64,000 nt of DNA from Azoarcus sp. Aa7 (lineage in GTDB: Bacteria > Pseudomonadota > Gammaproteobacteria > Burkholderiales > Rhodocyclaceae): the NCBI RefSeq assembly GCF_014822185.1, contig NZ_QVLR01000089.1:30702-94701 (forward strand), written 5' to 3'. Position numbers and translations under genes: made by a program. Position 1 is the first letter of the stretch. Each line of letters opens with the position of its first letter. The notes under the pieces were generated by a model. It had not been told where the DNA came from. It saw only the letters and a list, made by a program, of their open reading frames with translations, and made no database searches. Positions 28,520 to 35,496 of this stretch are shown one piece after another.

Positions 28520-29098
28520 TCACGGGACAAGGCGGAAAGCGCGGTAGTAGTGGTCGTCTTCTAGCCGGCTGAAGAGACGCAACGAGAATCCGTCGTACTT
28601 GCCGGGGTAGAACATCACCAGCGGCGTGTCTTTCATATGTGCGTGCAAGGCCGACAGTAGGGTATGGGTCCGCAGCAGGGGATAAACCGCGCCTACGTTC
28701 CACATCAGCAAGAGGTCGAGGTTCGCGATGTCGTGTTGTGCAACCAGACGTTCAGCCAGCTTGTCCTCTTTCAGTACCCGCCGTAACGACTCCAAGGTCT
28801 TGGCATCGCCCTGGGTGCGTTGCATCTCGATCGCCTTGTCGAGCAGCTTCCGCTGTTCCAACAGACCAATCACCAGCTCAAACAGATTGACCGATGCAAC
28901 CCGCAGATCGGGCTTATGCTTTTCCAACGCAGGAATCACCACGTCGTGCAGAAAATCCCGCATCGCGAGTTCTTCTTCCGGCGGATAGTCGAAGATCCAG
29001 AAGCCGATTTCACCGCCCGAACCATGGTTGGCAAGGACATCGGGCGATGTCAGCCGAGGGATGATCTGGTTCAATCGGTCGTTGAAAGTCTGACTCAT
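28520..29098 (-). CDS. brxB: BREX protein BrxB (DUF1788)
   Basis: The 192-residue protein matches BrxB: MSQTFNDRLNQIIPRL at the start, FWIFDYPPEEELAMRDFL near 35-55, and VMFYPGKYDGFSLRLF near the end. Its biochemical role is unknown, but it is a core component of type 1 BREX. The start overlaps the brxA stop (ATGA at 29095-29098), so the two are translationally coupled. A longer open frame reaching 29329 is rejected because it would lie inside brxA. Confidence 0.95.
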   Translation of the reverse strand: MSQTFNDRLNQIIPRLTSPDVLANHGSGGEIGFWIFDYPPEEELAMRDFLHDVVIPALEKHKPDLRVASVNLFELVIGLLEQRKLLDKAIEMQRTQGDAKTLESLRRVLKEDKLAERLVAQHDIANLDLLLMWNVGAVYPLLRTHTLLSALHAHMKDTPLVMFYPGKYDGFSLRLFSRLEDDHYYRAFRLVP

Positions 29099-29691
29099 CG
29101 GGTCATGTCCATAATGGAGAGCACGGTGGCGTCCCCTCGGCTCTTGAGGTATCGAACGACATCCGGGTGAAGATGGGGGGGCGTCAGCCGCAGTGTCTTG
29201 GTGGAATCGATTAAGCGCCCTTCGGCCAGGACTCGCAGGACGACCTGCAGCATCTTGGCTTTGGTGGAATCGCTCAAGTTGGCCACTTCGGGGTCGCGCT
29301 GCGCGCAATCGGCGAGAAAGATTTCCCAATCCTTTGCGGGGGCGATGTTTTGCTCCAGGCGGCGAAGGTGGCCCGCGTATACGTCTCGAAGGAAGTCGGC
29401 AAGGATCCGGCTGTGTTTGATTGCGGCGGCGAACAGGACTTGAGTTGCGACCTCCTGCGGGCCATCGGCAACCAGTGCCCAGCCAGCCTCGTCGAGCGTC
29501 TCAAGCCTGTTGCGGATCAAACGAGCCTGACGCCGTGCCGTGGCGGGCGATTTCTTCTGGAGCACGTTGTCCAGCTTGAGCGCTTCGAACCATTGCTCCT
29601 TGGTCGGGTGCTCGAGGAGCAATCGCGCCACACGGCGGCTTTCCGGAAGCATTAGAGAGCCCGCAGAGATCTCGGCGTTGTAGAGATCCAT
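29095..29691 (-). CDS. brxA: BREX protein BrxA (DUF1819)
   Basis: The 198-residue protein matches BrxA, a small helical protein with DNA-binding character in studied systems: YNAEISAGSLMLPESRRVA at the start, then ATARRQARLIRNRLE, and KAKMLQVVLRVLAEGRLI with a winged-helix look near the C-terminus. Its ATG shares a base with the brxR stop (TAATG at 29689-29693), so regulator and structural genes are co-translated, an arrangement that lets BrxR control its own operon. Confidence 0.95.
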   Translation of the reverse strand: MDLYNAEISAGSLMLPESRRVARLLLEHPTKEQWFEALKLDNVLQKKSPATARRQARLIRNRLETLDEAGWALVADGPQEVATQVLFAAAIKHSRILADFLRDVYAGHLRRLEQNIAPAKDWEIFLADCAQRDPEVANLSDSTKAKMLQVVLRVLAEGRLIDSTKTLRLTPPHLHPDVVRYLKSRGDATVLSIMDMTR

Positions 29692-30626
29692 TACCCCACC
29701 TCCGACTGGGCGGGTGCGTAACCGGGTGCCAACGCTGCGCTTTCCACGTCCCTCAACACCTCTGCATTCCGCAGCCAGAGGTGGTGGCGAAGCGGACTCA
29801 GACTATGCTTTCGGGTTGAATCAACGTTCCAGCGCGCCAGCGCGTAACCCGCAATTGCGGCTCGCGTCGTTACTACCAAGACACCCCGTTTCATCCCATA
29901 GTCAGCTGCCACGGCTTCCGGGTGCCTCACGCCGGGGTGCGGCACGATCTCTAAGGAAACAGAGCTGTTCCACTGTCGGTCGTCGATCAGGGATTCGCAA
30001 TCTTCGGGCGCGGACTCTGACACTTTCGCCAGCTCAATCCGATTGACCACAAAATCAGCAAAGCGGCCGTTCTTGCGATCGTAAGCCCGGACGTGCCAGC
30101 GCTGGCCGTTATCTACGAACGCCAGCGGGACGATTTCCCGAGAAGATGCGCCGGAGGACAAGGAGAGGTACTTGATCCTCAGCACCCGCCCCGCGTAAAT
30201 CGCCCGCGCCAAGATGCCGAGCATCTCGATTGACGGCGGCGCCAGCAGATCGGCGCAGTCAGCGGCAATGGGACGGTCCATCCCAAGCGCCAAACCATCG
30301 CCAAATCCTTGCCGGAGCCACGACAGGACACGATCGGTGCTGAAGGCATTGATGGGTCTGAAGTCTTCCCCGATCCGGTAGACCTTGTCCGAACCGTCGT
30401 AAACCAGGTTGGACGGAGCGAGTCCTCGGTAACAGGCAAGATCGCGGCTGGCCGCCGCGACCGAGATCCCGAAACGCCGTTCAAGGTCAGATCGACTCAC
30501 CCCGCCATGGAAGTAAAGGCAGTAGTCGATGTGCGACAAGCGTTCTCGCTGAGTTTGCGTCAGGACCTCGAGAGAATCACTGTCTGCGCTCATTGCCTGA
30601 CCGGATGCCGTTGATCCGGACATCAT
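29691..30626 (-). CDS. brxR: BREX regulator BrxR (winged helix-WYL)
   Basis: The 311-residue protein has an N-terminal winged helix (RERLSHIDYCLYFHGGVSR, then FGISVAAASRDLACYRG) at about 25-75, a WYL ligand-sensing domain at about 135-215 (LRIKYLSLSSG, REIVPLAFVDNGQRWHVRA) and a WCX C-terminal extension. BrxR proteins are dimeric repressors of BREX operons that bind inverted repeats upstream. A perfect 9-4-9 inverted repeat lies 10 bases upstream of the first ATG. The start may be ATG 30626 or ATG 30593 (MSADSDS); neither has a good ribosome-binding site, and a TATGAT hexamer at 30622-30627 would favour the shorter form. Confidence 0.92.
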   Translation of the reverse strand: MMSGSTASGQAMSADSDSLEVLTQTQRERLSHIDYCLYFHGGVSRSDLERRFGISVAAASRDLACYRGLAPSNLVYDGSDKVYRIGEDFRPINAFSTDRVLSWLRQGFGDGLALGMDRPIAADCADLLAPPSIEMLGILARAIYAGRVLRIKYLSLSSGASSREIVPLAFVDNGQRWHVRAYDRKNGRFADFVVNRIELAKVSESAPEDCESLIDDRQWNSSVSLEIVPHPGVRHPEAVAADYGMKRGVLVVTTRAAIAGYALARWNVDSTRKHSLSPLRHHLWLRNAEVLRDVESAALAPGYAPAQSEVG

Positions 30627-30635
30627 ACGTCATCG

Positions 30636-30677
30636 CAAAATGATTCGCATCATTTTGATACGCGTTTTTGATACGCG
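30636..30677. promoter_or_regulatory. Putative BrxR operator: inverted repeat plus tandem direct repeat
   Basis: CAAAATGAT-TCGC-ATCATTTTG (30636-30657) is a perfect inverted repeat with a 4-nt centre. Overlapping its right arm, TTTTGATACGCG occurs twice with a 13-base period (30653-30664 and 30666-30677). The block fills most of the 62 bp between the xre stop and brxR, the position where BrxR operators are found in characterised loci. Confidence 0.7.
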
Positions 30678-30688
30678 ATTCAGTCACA

Positions 30689-30934
30689 TCAATCGTTGTT
30701 CGCTGCCCCCACGGAATGGTCGCCCTCAGGCTGATCATCCGTGATCTCGAAAAGGTCCCCGATCTGGCAATCGAAGAAGCGGCAGAGCTTTTCTACCGCA
30801 TCGAGTTCAATGCGCGCTGCCTTCTCATAGTAAAGCGCCGAGACGGTGCTGCGATTCAAGTTGGTTTCCCGCGCAACGTCTATGACCTTTAGCTTCTTCT
30901 CACCCATCAAGCGCGACAAGTGACAACGAATCAT
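30689..30934 (-). CDS. XRE/Cro-family regulator
   Basis: The 81-residue protein is a compact Cro/C1-type helix-turn-helix (HTH_26-like): MIRCHLSRLMGEKKLKVIDV, then ARETNLNRSTVSALYYEKAA with the recognition helix, and LDAVEKLCRFFDCQIGDLFE closing the five-helix bundle; the last 15 residues are acidic. It is transcribed toward brxR with no clear terminator between, so BREX could also be read from its promoter. Divergent from it is the GIY-YIG/AAA operon. Three direct copies and one inverted copy of an 11-bp element lie between the two, making autoregulation and control of that operon likely. Confidence 0.88.
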   Translation of the reverse strand: MIRCHLSRLMGEKKLKVIDVARETNLNRSTVSALYYEKAARIELDAVEKLCRFFDCQIGDLFEITDDQPEGDHSVGAANND

Positions 30935-30946
30935 CGTAGCTCCCTA

Positions 30947-31033
30947 GCTGCGCAGAACGTCTTCATGCTACGCAGAAAAACAAAAAGATAAACCAGTTGA
31001 CAAACAGCTACACAGAAAGCTATTCTGCGTAGC
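30947..31033. promoter_or_regulatory. Operator array: four copies of GCTRCRCAGAA
   Basis: Copies: GCTGCGCAGAA at 30947-30957, GCTACGCAGAA at 30967-30977, GCTACACAGAA at 31007-31017, and the reverse complement of GCTACGCAGAA at 31023-31033. The first three start 20 and 40 bases apart, about two and four helical turns. The last two form an inverted pair that covers the -10 hexamer of the plus-strand promoter. The XRE protein encoded immediately to the left is the obvious candidate to bind them. Confidence 0.75.
30997..31026 (+). promoter_or_regulatory. Sigma-70-type promoter for the GIY-YIG/AAA operon
   Basis: TTGACA (30997-31002) and TATTCT (31021-31026) are separated by 18 bases. Transcription would start near 31033, about 100 bases before the chosen ATG of the GIY-YIG gene. 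Operator copies flank and overlap the -10. Confidence 0.65.
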
Positions 31034-31130
31034 AATGCGATCGCCTGAACAACATTATGCCGCCGGTTCAAGCGATCTGCTACGCGCCCACACAGCTGTC
31101 GGGCACCCAATGGCTCGCCAGGAGACGAAG

Positions 31131-32057
31131 ATGACTGGAAATGAAAGCACTACACGCATGCCCGTGGTTGGTCAGATGCACGTCTACGTGCTTCCGACTC
31201 GGGATGGCACACGAATCAAGATTGGACGTTCGCGCAATCCGCTCGATCGGATCGCAGGTCTGATTACGATCTATCCGGACATCGACCTTGGTCACGCGGT
31301 CGTTGTCGCGGTCGATTGCCATCGCATCGAGACCGTATTGCATACGGTTTTCGACCTCCGACGCAGGGCGCAGGCGGAGCGCAAGGATGGATACACCGAA
31401 TGGTTCGACGGCAACTTCGTCGAAGAGGCGCTTGCTCTCCTTGAAGCCGTGGCCTCCCACCGTGGAACGACATACCCAGTGTTCCGTGGCGTCGAAACCC
31501 TCGTGGCCGACTACGTGATGAAGAATCCAAACGCAGGCCTTCGTGCCCCCCGCATGACGAACGCCGAACGCAATGCACGTCGACCTATCGTCGAGGCTCT
31601 TCTGCGCGAAGCACTCGTCGAACGCGCTCAACGCATCGTCGATCTGCTCGATGAGCGAACGTTCGACGCAGTTGTGCGCCACCGTAACGGAACCTACCTG
31701 GTCCGAACTATTCGGCGCGAGGAAGAACCTGAATGCTGGCTGGCAGATGGGACTTTTCAAGTATCGGAATGGGGCAAGGCTCTTGTCACCCTCGCCGACG
31801 CCGACATGCAGGTTGACGGAGGGAAATGCCGCATCCGCATGCTGGACCTCCCTTGCTTTGTGTCGGCAGATGCCGATCACGGCCAGGAGTTCTATCGAAT
31901 CAATCGGGACGAACCGTCCGACGAGGCTCCCCATCGGGTTTCCGTCTTTCAGGATGACGCAGCCTTCGCGGAATTGTGGAGCGCATTTCGCCACCTGCCT
32001 GTGATCGAGTCGCCCACCGACCCCCTGTTCCATCCGAAGGGCAGCAATCGGATCTGA
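31131..32057 (+). CDS. GIY-YIG (T5orf172-type) domain protein
   Basis: The 308-residue protein has a T5orf172/MUG113-type GIY-YIG domain at about residues 15-95: HVYVLPTRDG, then IKIGRSRNPLDRIAGL with the catalytic-type Arg, ETVLHTVFDLRR with the conserved Glu/His, and EWFDG. These domains are nucleases or nuclease-derived modules common in phages and mobile elements. Residues 110-308 are unassigned; the end of the protein is acidic. ATG 31131 has AGGAG six bases upstream and is preferred over the in-frame ATG at 31035, which would almost touch the promoter. It is first in an operon with the Lon-type ATPase 22 bp downstream. Confidence 0.8.
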   Translation: MTGNESTTRMPVVGQMHVYVLPTRDGTRIKIGRSRNPLDRIAGLITIYPDIDLGHAVVVAVDCHRIETVLHTVFDLRRRAQAERKDGYTEWFDGNFVEEALALLEAVASHRGTTYPVFRGVETLVADYVMKNPNAGLRAPRMTNAERNARRPIVEALLREALVERAQRIVDLLDERTFDAVVRHRNGTYLVRTIRREEEPECWLADGTFQVSEWGKALVTLADADMQVDGGKCRIRMLDLPCFVSADADHGQEFYRINRDEPSDEAPHRVSVFQDDAAFAELWSAFRHLPVIESPTDPLFHPKGSNRI

Positions 32058-32079
32058 ACTTCATTTCAGAGGGGGCACC

Positions 32080-33210
32080 ATGAACACAGCCGCGACCAAG
32101 ACTACTCGCACGGCACGCCGTTCCACCAGCGGGCGGCGTGCCAACGCTCCCGCGCTTTCAAATGCCCTTGGCGAAGTACGTGCCCGGATCGCGGCACTGC
32201 GAGTGAGATCATCCGCCAGCAAGCGCATGCCGAATTTCACTGCTGTTCAGTCGCCCCAAGACGGCCCGATGGTGCCGGTTTTTGAGACGCCCATTCCTGA
32301 GAGCGACCCCATGACGGCAGATCGGGACGTCCAGAAGCGCGAGGAGAAGATCCGGACCCTGCTCAACGAACGGGGCGCGCTGCGCCTCGTTGGGGCGGTC
32401 GCTAGTGCTGGACTGGCTACCTCCCTTGAGTCGCTGTACCGCACGCACCCAAATTTCACTGAGGCGACCGACTACGTACTGGGTGAATTGGCGCTGGCGC
32501 AGCAGCAGGGGCGGGCGCTCTGCGGCCTGCGCATCTTGCTGTCAGGGCCCGCTGGCGTCGGCAAAACGGACTACTCGCTGACACTCTCCCGCCTTCTGGG
32601 CCTGCCCATGCAGGTAATCTCGATGTCGTCGGCCCAGTCGTCCGCGGCGATCGGCGGAAGCGAGACATATTGGGGTAATACGAAACCCGGAATGGTGTGG
32701 GAAGGAGTCATCCAAGGAGATTTTGCCAACCCGCTCTTCGTTCTCGACGAGTTGGAGAAGGCAGCGACAAATTGGGGTGACCCCGTGGGCGCCTTGTATC
32801 AACTGCTGGAATCGGCAACGGCCGCAAAATTTAGGGACAAGTCAGTACCTTGGCTTGAAGTCGATTGCAGCCGAGTGAACTGGATCGCCACGGTGAACGA
32901 TGCGAGTCGACTTCACGAGGCGCTCCGAAGCCGCTTTACCGAGGTTGCTGTCACCGCGCCGTCAGAAGAGCAGCTGCGTAGCTTGGTGCAACGCCTGTAT
33001 TCGGCGCTGCTCTCGGAGTTCGGTCTTGTTGACCGGCTCCCAATTCGCCTGTCGCAACCCTCCGAGGACGTTCTGATTACAAAAAACGTTCGTGAGGGAA
33101 AGCGACTGCTGCGGGCGGCGCTTGCATCGGCGCTGCGCAGGGGGGCTACCGAGATTGTCGTGCCTCTCAGTGCCACACCCACGACCACCCGCCGAATCGG
33201 ATTCGTGTAA
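32080..33210 (+). CDS. Lon-type AAA+ ATPase without protease domain
   Basis: The 376-residue protein has a disordered basic N-terminus (1-50), a helical region (80-150) and an AAA+ core: Walker A GPAGVGKT at 156-163, SAAIGGSETYWGNTKPGMVW, which matches the Lon segment that follows Walker A (RGHRRTYIGAMPGRI), Walker B LFVLDELEK at 219-227, and LRSRFTEVAV as the sensor/arginine-finger region. The chain ends soon after the ATPase lid, so the Lon peptidase domain is absent. It probably remodels a substrate for the partner proteins. A good ribosome-binding site (GAGGGGG) precedes the ATG, and the next gene starts 10 bases after the stop. Confidence 0.82.
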   Translation: MNTAATKTTRTARRSTSGRRANAPALSNALGEVRARIAALRVRSSASKRMPNFTAVQSPQDGPMVPVFETPIPESDPMTADRDVQKREEKIRTLLNERGALRLVGAVASAGLATSLESLYRTHPNFTEATDYVLGELALAQQQGRALCGLRILLSGPAGVGKTDYSLTLSRLLGLPMQVISMSSAQSSAAIGGSETYWGNTKPGMVWEGVIQGDFANPLFVLDELEKAATNWGDPVGALYQLLESATAAKFRDKSVPWLEVDCSRVNWIATVNDASRLHEALRSRFTEVAVTAPSEEQLRSLVQRLYSALLSEFGLVDRLPIRLSQPSEDVLITKNVREGKRLLRAALASALRRGATEIVVPLSATPTTTRRIGFV

Positions 33211-33220
33211 GGAGACCGCC

Positions 33221-33778
33221 ATGACGAAGAAGGGTACAGCGTCACTGCGGCAAGAGGCCTATGCGCATCGTTGCCTTGAAACAGGTGATGTGCTGGAGCG
33301 GCTGCATTGCCAATGGATGGCGATCTATCAACTCGAATCGGCCTCAACAAACTCCGATGCGGACGCCTTGCAGACATCCGTGTCGGAACTGGATCTCGAC
33401 CTGGTGCGCTACGCACTTCGTACTCTGCAAACCCATCTGCATGAGGTAGCAGTGCGAGATTGCGCCCAGCTGATTGCCGAACGCGTCCTCGATACGGCCG
33501 CTGACCAACCCTCAACGAAGCGGTGGAAGGAGTGGCTGACCGCGGCACCATTCTGGCCAAAGTTGGCCGAGACAAACTGGAACGCTGCGGTCGCCCATGC
33601 CTTCGAGATTGTGACTACCACGCTCGATGAGGCTGGTGTCGCGATGGATGAGGAAGCGAAGCGGAACCTTTGTCAGGAGATTGCGGGATTGCGGATCAAC
33701 GATCTGATTCCGAAGGCGCTGGCCAGCGAACTCTTTCCCGTTGTCGAGGAAGCGGAGGCGGAGGTGGGCAATGGCTGA
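33221..33778 (+). CDS. Unknown small protein, paralogue A
   Basis: This 185-residue, mostly helical, acidic protein has no family I know. It aligns end to end with the product of 34513-35064: shared blocks are RQEAY/RQEYF, GDVLERL/GDVLDRI, LDLDLVRYAL/LDLNLTRSAL, LIAERVLDTA/LLRERVLDAT, RWKEWL/RWLDWL and INDLIPKA/LKDLIPAK. AAGGAG lies six bases upstream of the ATG. The stop overlaps the next start by eight bases. Tight packing behind the AAA+ ATPase suggests a subunit or substrate of a common complex. Confidence 0.75.
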   Translation: MTKKGTASLRQEAYAHRCLETGDVLERLHCQWMAIYQLESASTNSDADALQTSVSELDLDLVRYALRTLQTHLHEVAVRDCAQLIAERVLDTAADQPSTKRWKEWLTAAPFWPKLAETNWNAAVAHAFEIVTTTLDEAGVAMDEEAKRNLCQEIAGLRINDLIPKALASELFPVVEEAEAEVGNG

Positions 33779-34238
33779 CGATGAAATCGAGCGCCTCCCT
33801 GGGTGTGCAGTCCGGGAGATCCCTCGTTGCCTCAGCCACGTGATCAACCTCAATCAGCAGTGTGCCCGTCTGCGGTTGGCAACGGCGCACGAACTCGCAC
33901 AGCTTACCCGAGTGATCCCGGCGAGCTCCAACGTCGACGGCGCCGTCCGCGACTGGCGATTGATCGTCTTCGCCGCGCACTATGCTGACAACGCCTTCGA
34001 ACGAATTCACCTTCTCGGCGCTAACGACCGACACGGACTCGGCGTAAAGATCACATCGCCGGTCATTGGGCTCGATCCAGGCACAGGGCTCGCGGCGACC
34101 CGAAGCGGGTCGGTATATCGCTTGGTTGGCCCACAGGGGCTCGGCGAGCCCACGGTGCATCAGCTGCTGCTCGTGTGCGGCGCGCTGTGGTCATGGGGTC
34201 ACGGTGAGCGGCTTGGAGTGCCACATGTCTGGTACTGA
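33771..34238 (+). CDS. Unknown small protein in GIY-YIG/AAA operon
   Basis: The 155-residue protein is not recognised. Its first half is helical (CLSHVINLNQQCARLRLAT), the second half has a beta-rich ending (SGSVYRLVGPQGLGEP, then LWSWGHGERLGVPHVWY) that looks like a compact conserved domain. The ATG at 33771 is preceded by GGAGGTGGG within the upstream gene and overlaps its stop, so translation is probably coupled. No membrane segment or catalytic motif is visible. Confidence 0.7.
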   Translation: MADDEIERLPGCAVREIPRCLSHVINLNQQCARLRLATAHELAQLTRVIPASSNVDGAVRDWRLIVFAAHYADNAFERIHLLGANDRHGLGVKITSPVIGLDPGTGLAATRSGSVYRLVGPQGLGEPTVHQLLLVCGALWSWGHGERLGVPHVWY

Positions 34239-34485
34239 CCTGCTGCTCGCTGTGAGCCCGGTTGAGAATCGCCGCAGCGCCGCAGGTGTAGCTCCCGATT
34301 GGGGGTGCCGCTTGCCAAGCGGTGAGCGCGCTGTGGAGTTGTGGACAGTCGGCGGAGCCGATGCCCGCCTTGGCGCGATGCGCCATCCTGAGGACGGCCC
34401 GTGGAAAACGCGGCGCGTTTCCCACCGCCCGCCCACAGGTCGGCGGCTGCCCACAGGCCCCACAGCGAGACGAAATCGTTTTTGA
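34225..34485 (+). CDS. Possible small coupled gene
   Basis: An 86-codon frame starts at ATG 34225 with GGAG six bases upstream and overlaps the preceding stop by 14 bases, the same packing as its neighbours. The product is basic and Pro/Arg-rich toward the end (RRVSHRPPTGRRLP) and I recognise no family. The frame also covers a hairpin (34401-34425). It may be a real coupled gene or only an open frame in a GC-rich spacer. Confidence 0.3.
   Translation: MSGTDLLLAVSPVENRRSAAGVAPDWGCRLPSGERAVELWTVGGADARLGAMRHPEDGPWKTRRVSHRPPTGRRLPTGPTARRNRF
34401..34425. repeat. 25-nt inverted repeat
   Basis: GTGGAAAACGC and GCGTTTCCCAC flank a GGC centre; ten of eleven pairs match. It lies in the spacer between the two paralogous genes and is followed by a short cluster of CCCACAGG-like motifs. 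There is no T-tract, so it is not a typical terminator. Confidence 0.45.
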
Positions 34486-34512
34486 ACATAAGCAAAAGCG
34501 GCAGGGAGAAGC

Positions 34513-35064
34513 ATGCGATCGACAACGACTGAATTTCGCCAAGAGTATTTCCAGTCCCGCTGCGTCAAGGAAGGCGATGTACTCGACCGAATCGATGCGC
34601 AATGGAGGCTGACATACGCGATCGACGCGGCACGCCGCTCGGATGACCCAGAGCGTTTGAAAAATGAGGTGGCAGATCTCGATCTGAATTTGACCCGCAG
34701 CGCTCTGTCGCATCTTCAGACTGGACTACGTGATGCTGCGATCCACGATGCCGCTGGCTTGCTGCGCGAGCGTGTCCTCGACGCGACGGTCGAACAACGG
34801 TCGCTCAACCGGTGGCTGGACTGGCTATCTCAGGCCGAATGTTGGCCACGACTCGTGATGGACCACTGGGGAGAAATTCAGTCGGAAGCCGAAGATCAGG
34901 TCGTTGCGGCTCTGGGAGCGGATGGCATGATGCTGAGTGACGAAGGCAGGAAGGAGATCTTTCTGGCGATTCGCGGAATCACGCTGAAGGATCTCATTCC
35001 GGCTAAGGCGTATCCGAGGATTTTCCCCGGAGATGCTGAAGGGTCTGGGGAAAATGACTTCTGA
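34513..35064 (+). CDS. Unknown small protein, paralogue B
   Basis: The 183-residue protein is a diverged paralogue of the 33221-33778 product, colinear over its whole length, including the N-terminal GDVLDRIDAQWR block and the C-terminal LKDLIPAKAYPRIFP. It has a strong ribosome-binding site (AGGGAGAAGC before ATG). It closes the operon; about 430 bp without genes follow. Retention of two divergent copies suggests a hetero-oligomer or two different partners, not redundancy. Confidence 0.75.
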   Translation: MRSTTTEFRQEYFQSRCVKEGDVLDRIDAQWRLTYAIDAARRSDDPERLKNEVADLDLNLTRSALSHLQTGLRDAAIHDAAGLLRERVLDATVEQRSLNRWLDWLSQAECWPRLVMDHWGEIQSEAEDQVVAALGADGMMLSDEGRKEIFLAIRGITLKDLIPAKAYPRIFPGDAEGSGENDF

Positions 35065-35496
35065 CCTGCAAGGTCCTCCAAAGCAACCGCAGCAACACCA
35101 AGCACGGAGCGCCGTTCGAACTTCGGTTAGTGGGCCGTTGCTGCCATTCGCCACTCTGGCCGTCTCAGTCAGCAATGTGGGGGCGTTACCAGCCGTTCGG
35201 AGGGAAATCGTGCTGAACGGCCGCTTCTCCATGTGGAGAACGCGTATTACCAACCCTATGGAAATATTCGCATAGCGACCCAAATCGACTATTCAACAAA
35301 CGCTAACCATGCCGGGTGTTCAGCGCGAGGCGACCATTCTTTTGGCATCCAAGCCGCCCTCCAGAGGGCGGAGTTCCGGCAATAGTGTGTTCCCGCTACG
35401 CCGGGAAGGCGCGAGGGTTTTGGGCACCGAATCAGCCGTAAGCCCGGGGAGGTTCAACTGGACACGAATGGGGGCCACATTCGTTTAGACGCGCAG
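35065..35496. other. Gene-free spacer between two modules
   Basis: No supported gene. It separates the GIY-YIG/AAA operon from the protease module, both of which end here. It contains short GC-rich inverted stretches (near CCAGAGGGCGGAG and CCCGGGGAG) but no clear terminator. It may be debris at the junction of two acquired segments. Confidence 0.4.

Noticed and set aside
28484..28703. Longer brxC start upstream of 28484
   Set aside because: The extra 73 codons overlap brxB, are Arg/Pro-rich and precede the conserved BrxC opening.
34317..34470. Possible replication origin (TGTGGA-like motifs)
   Set aside because: The motifs do not match DnaA boxes well, and there is no AT-rich stretch or replication gene beside them.
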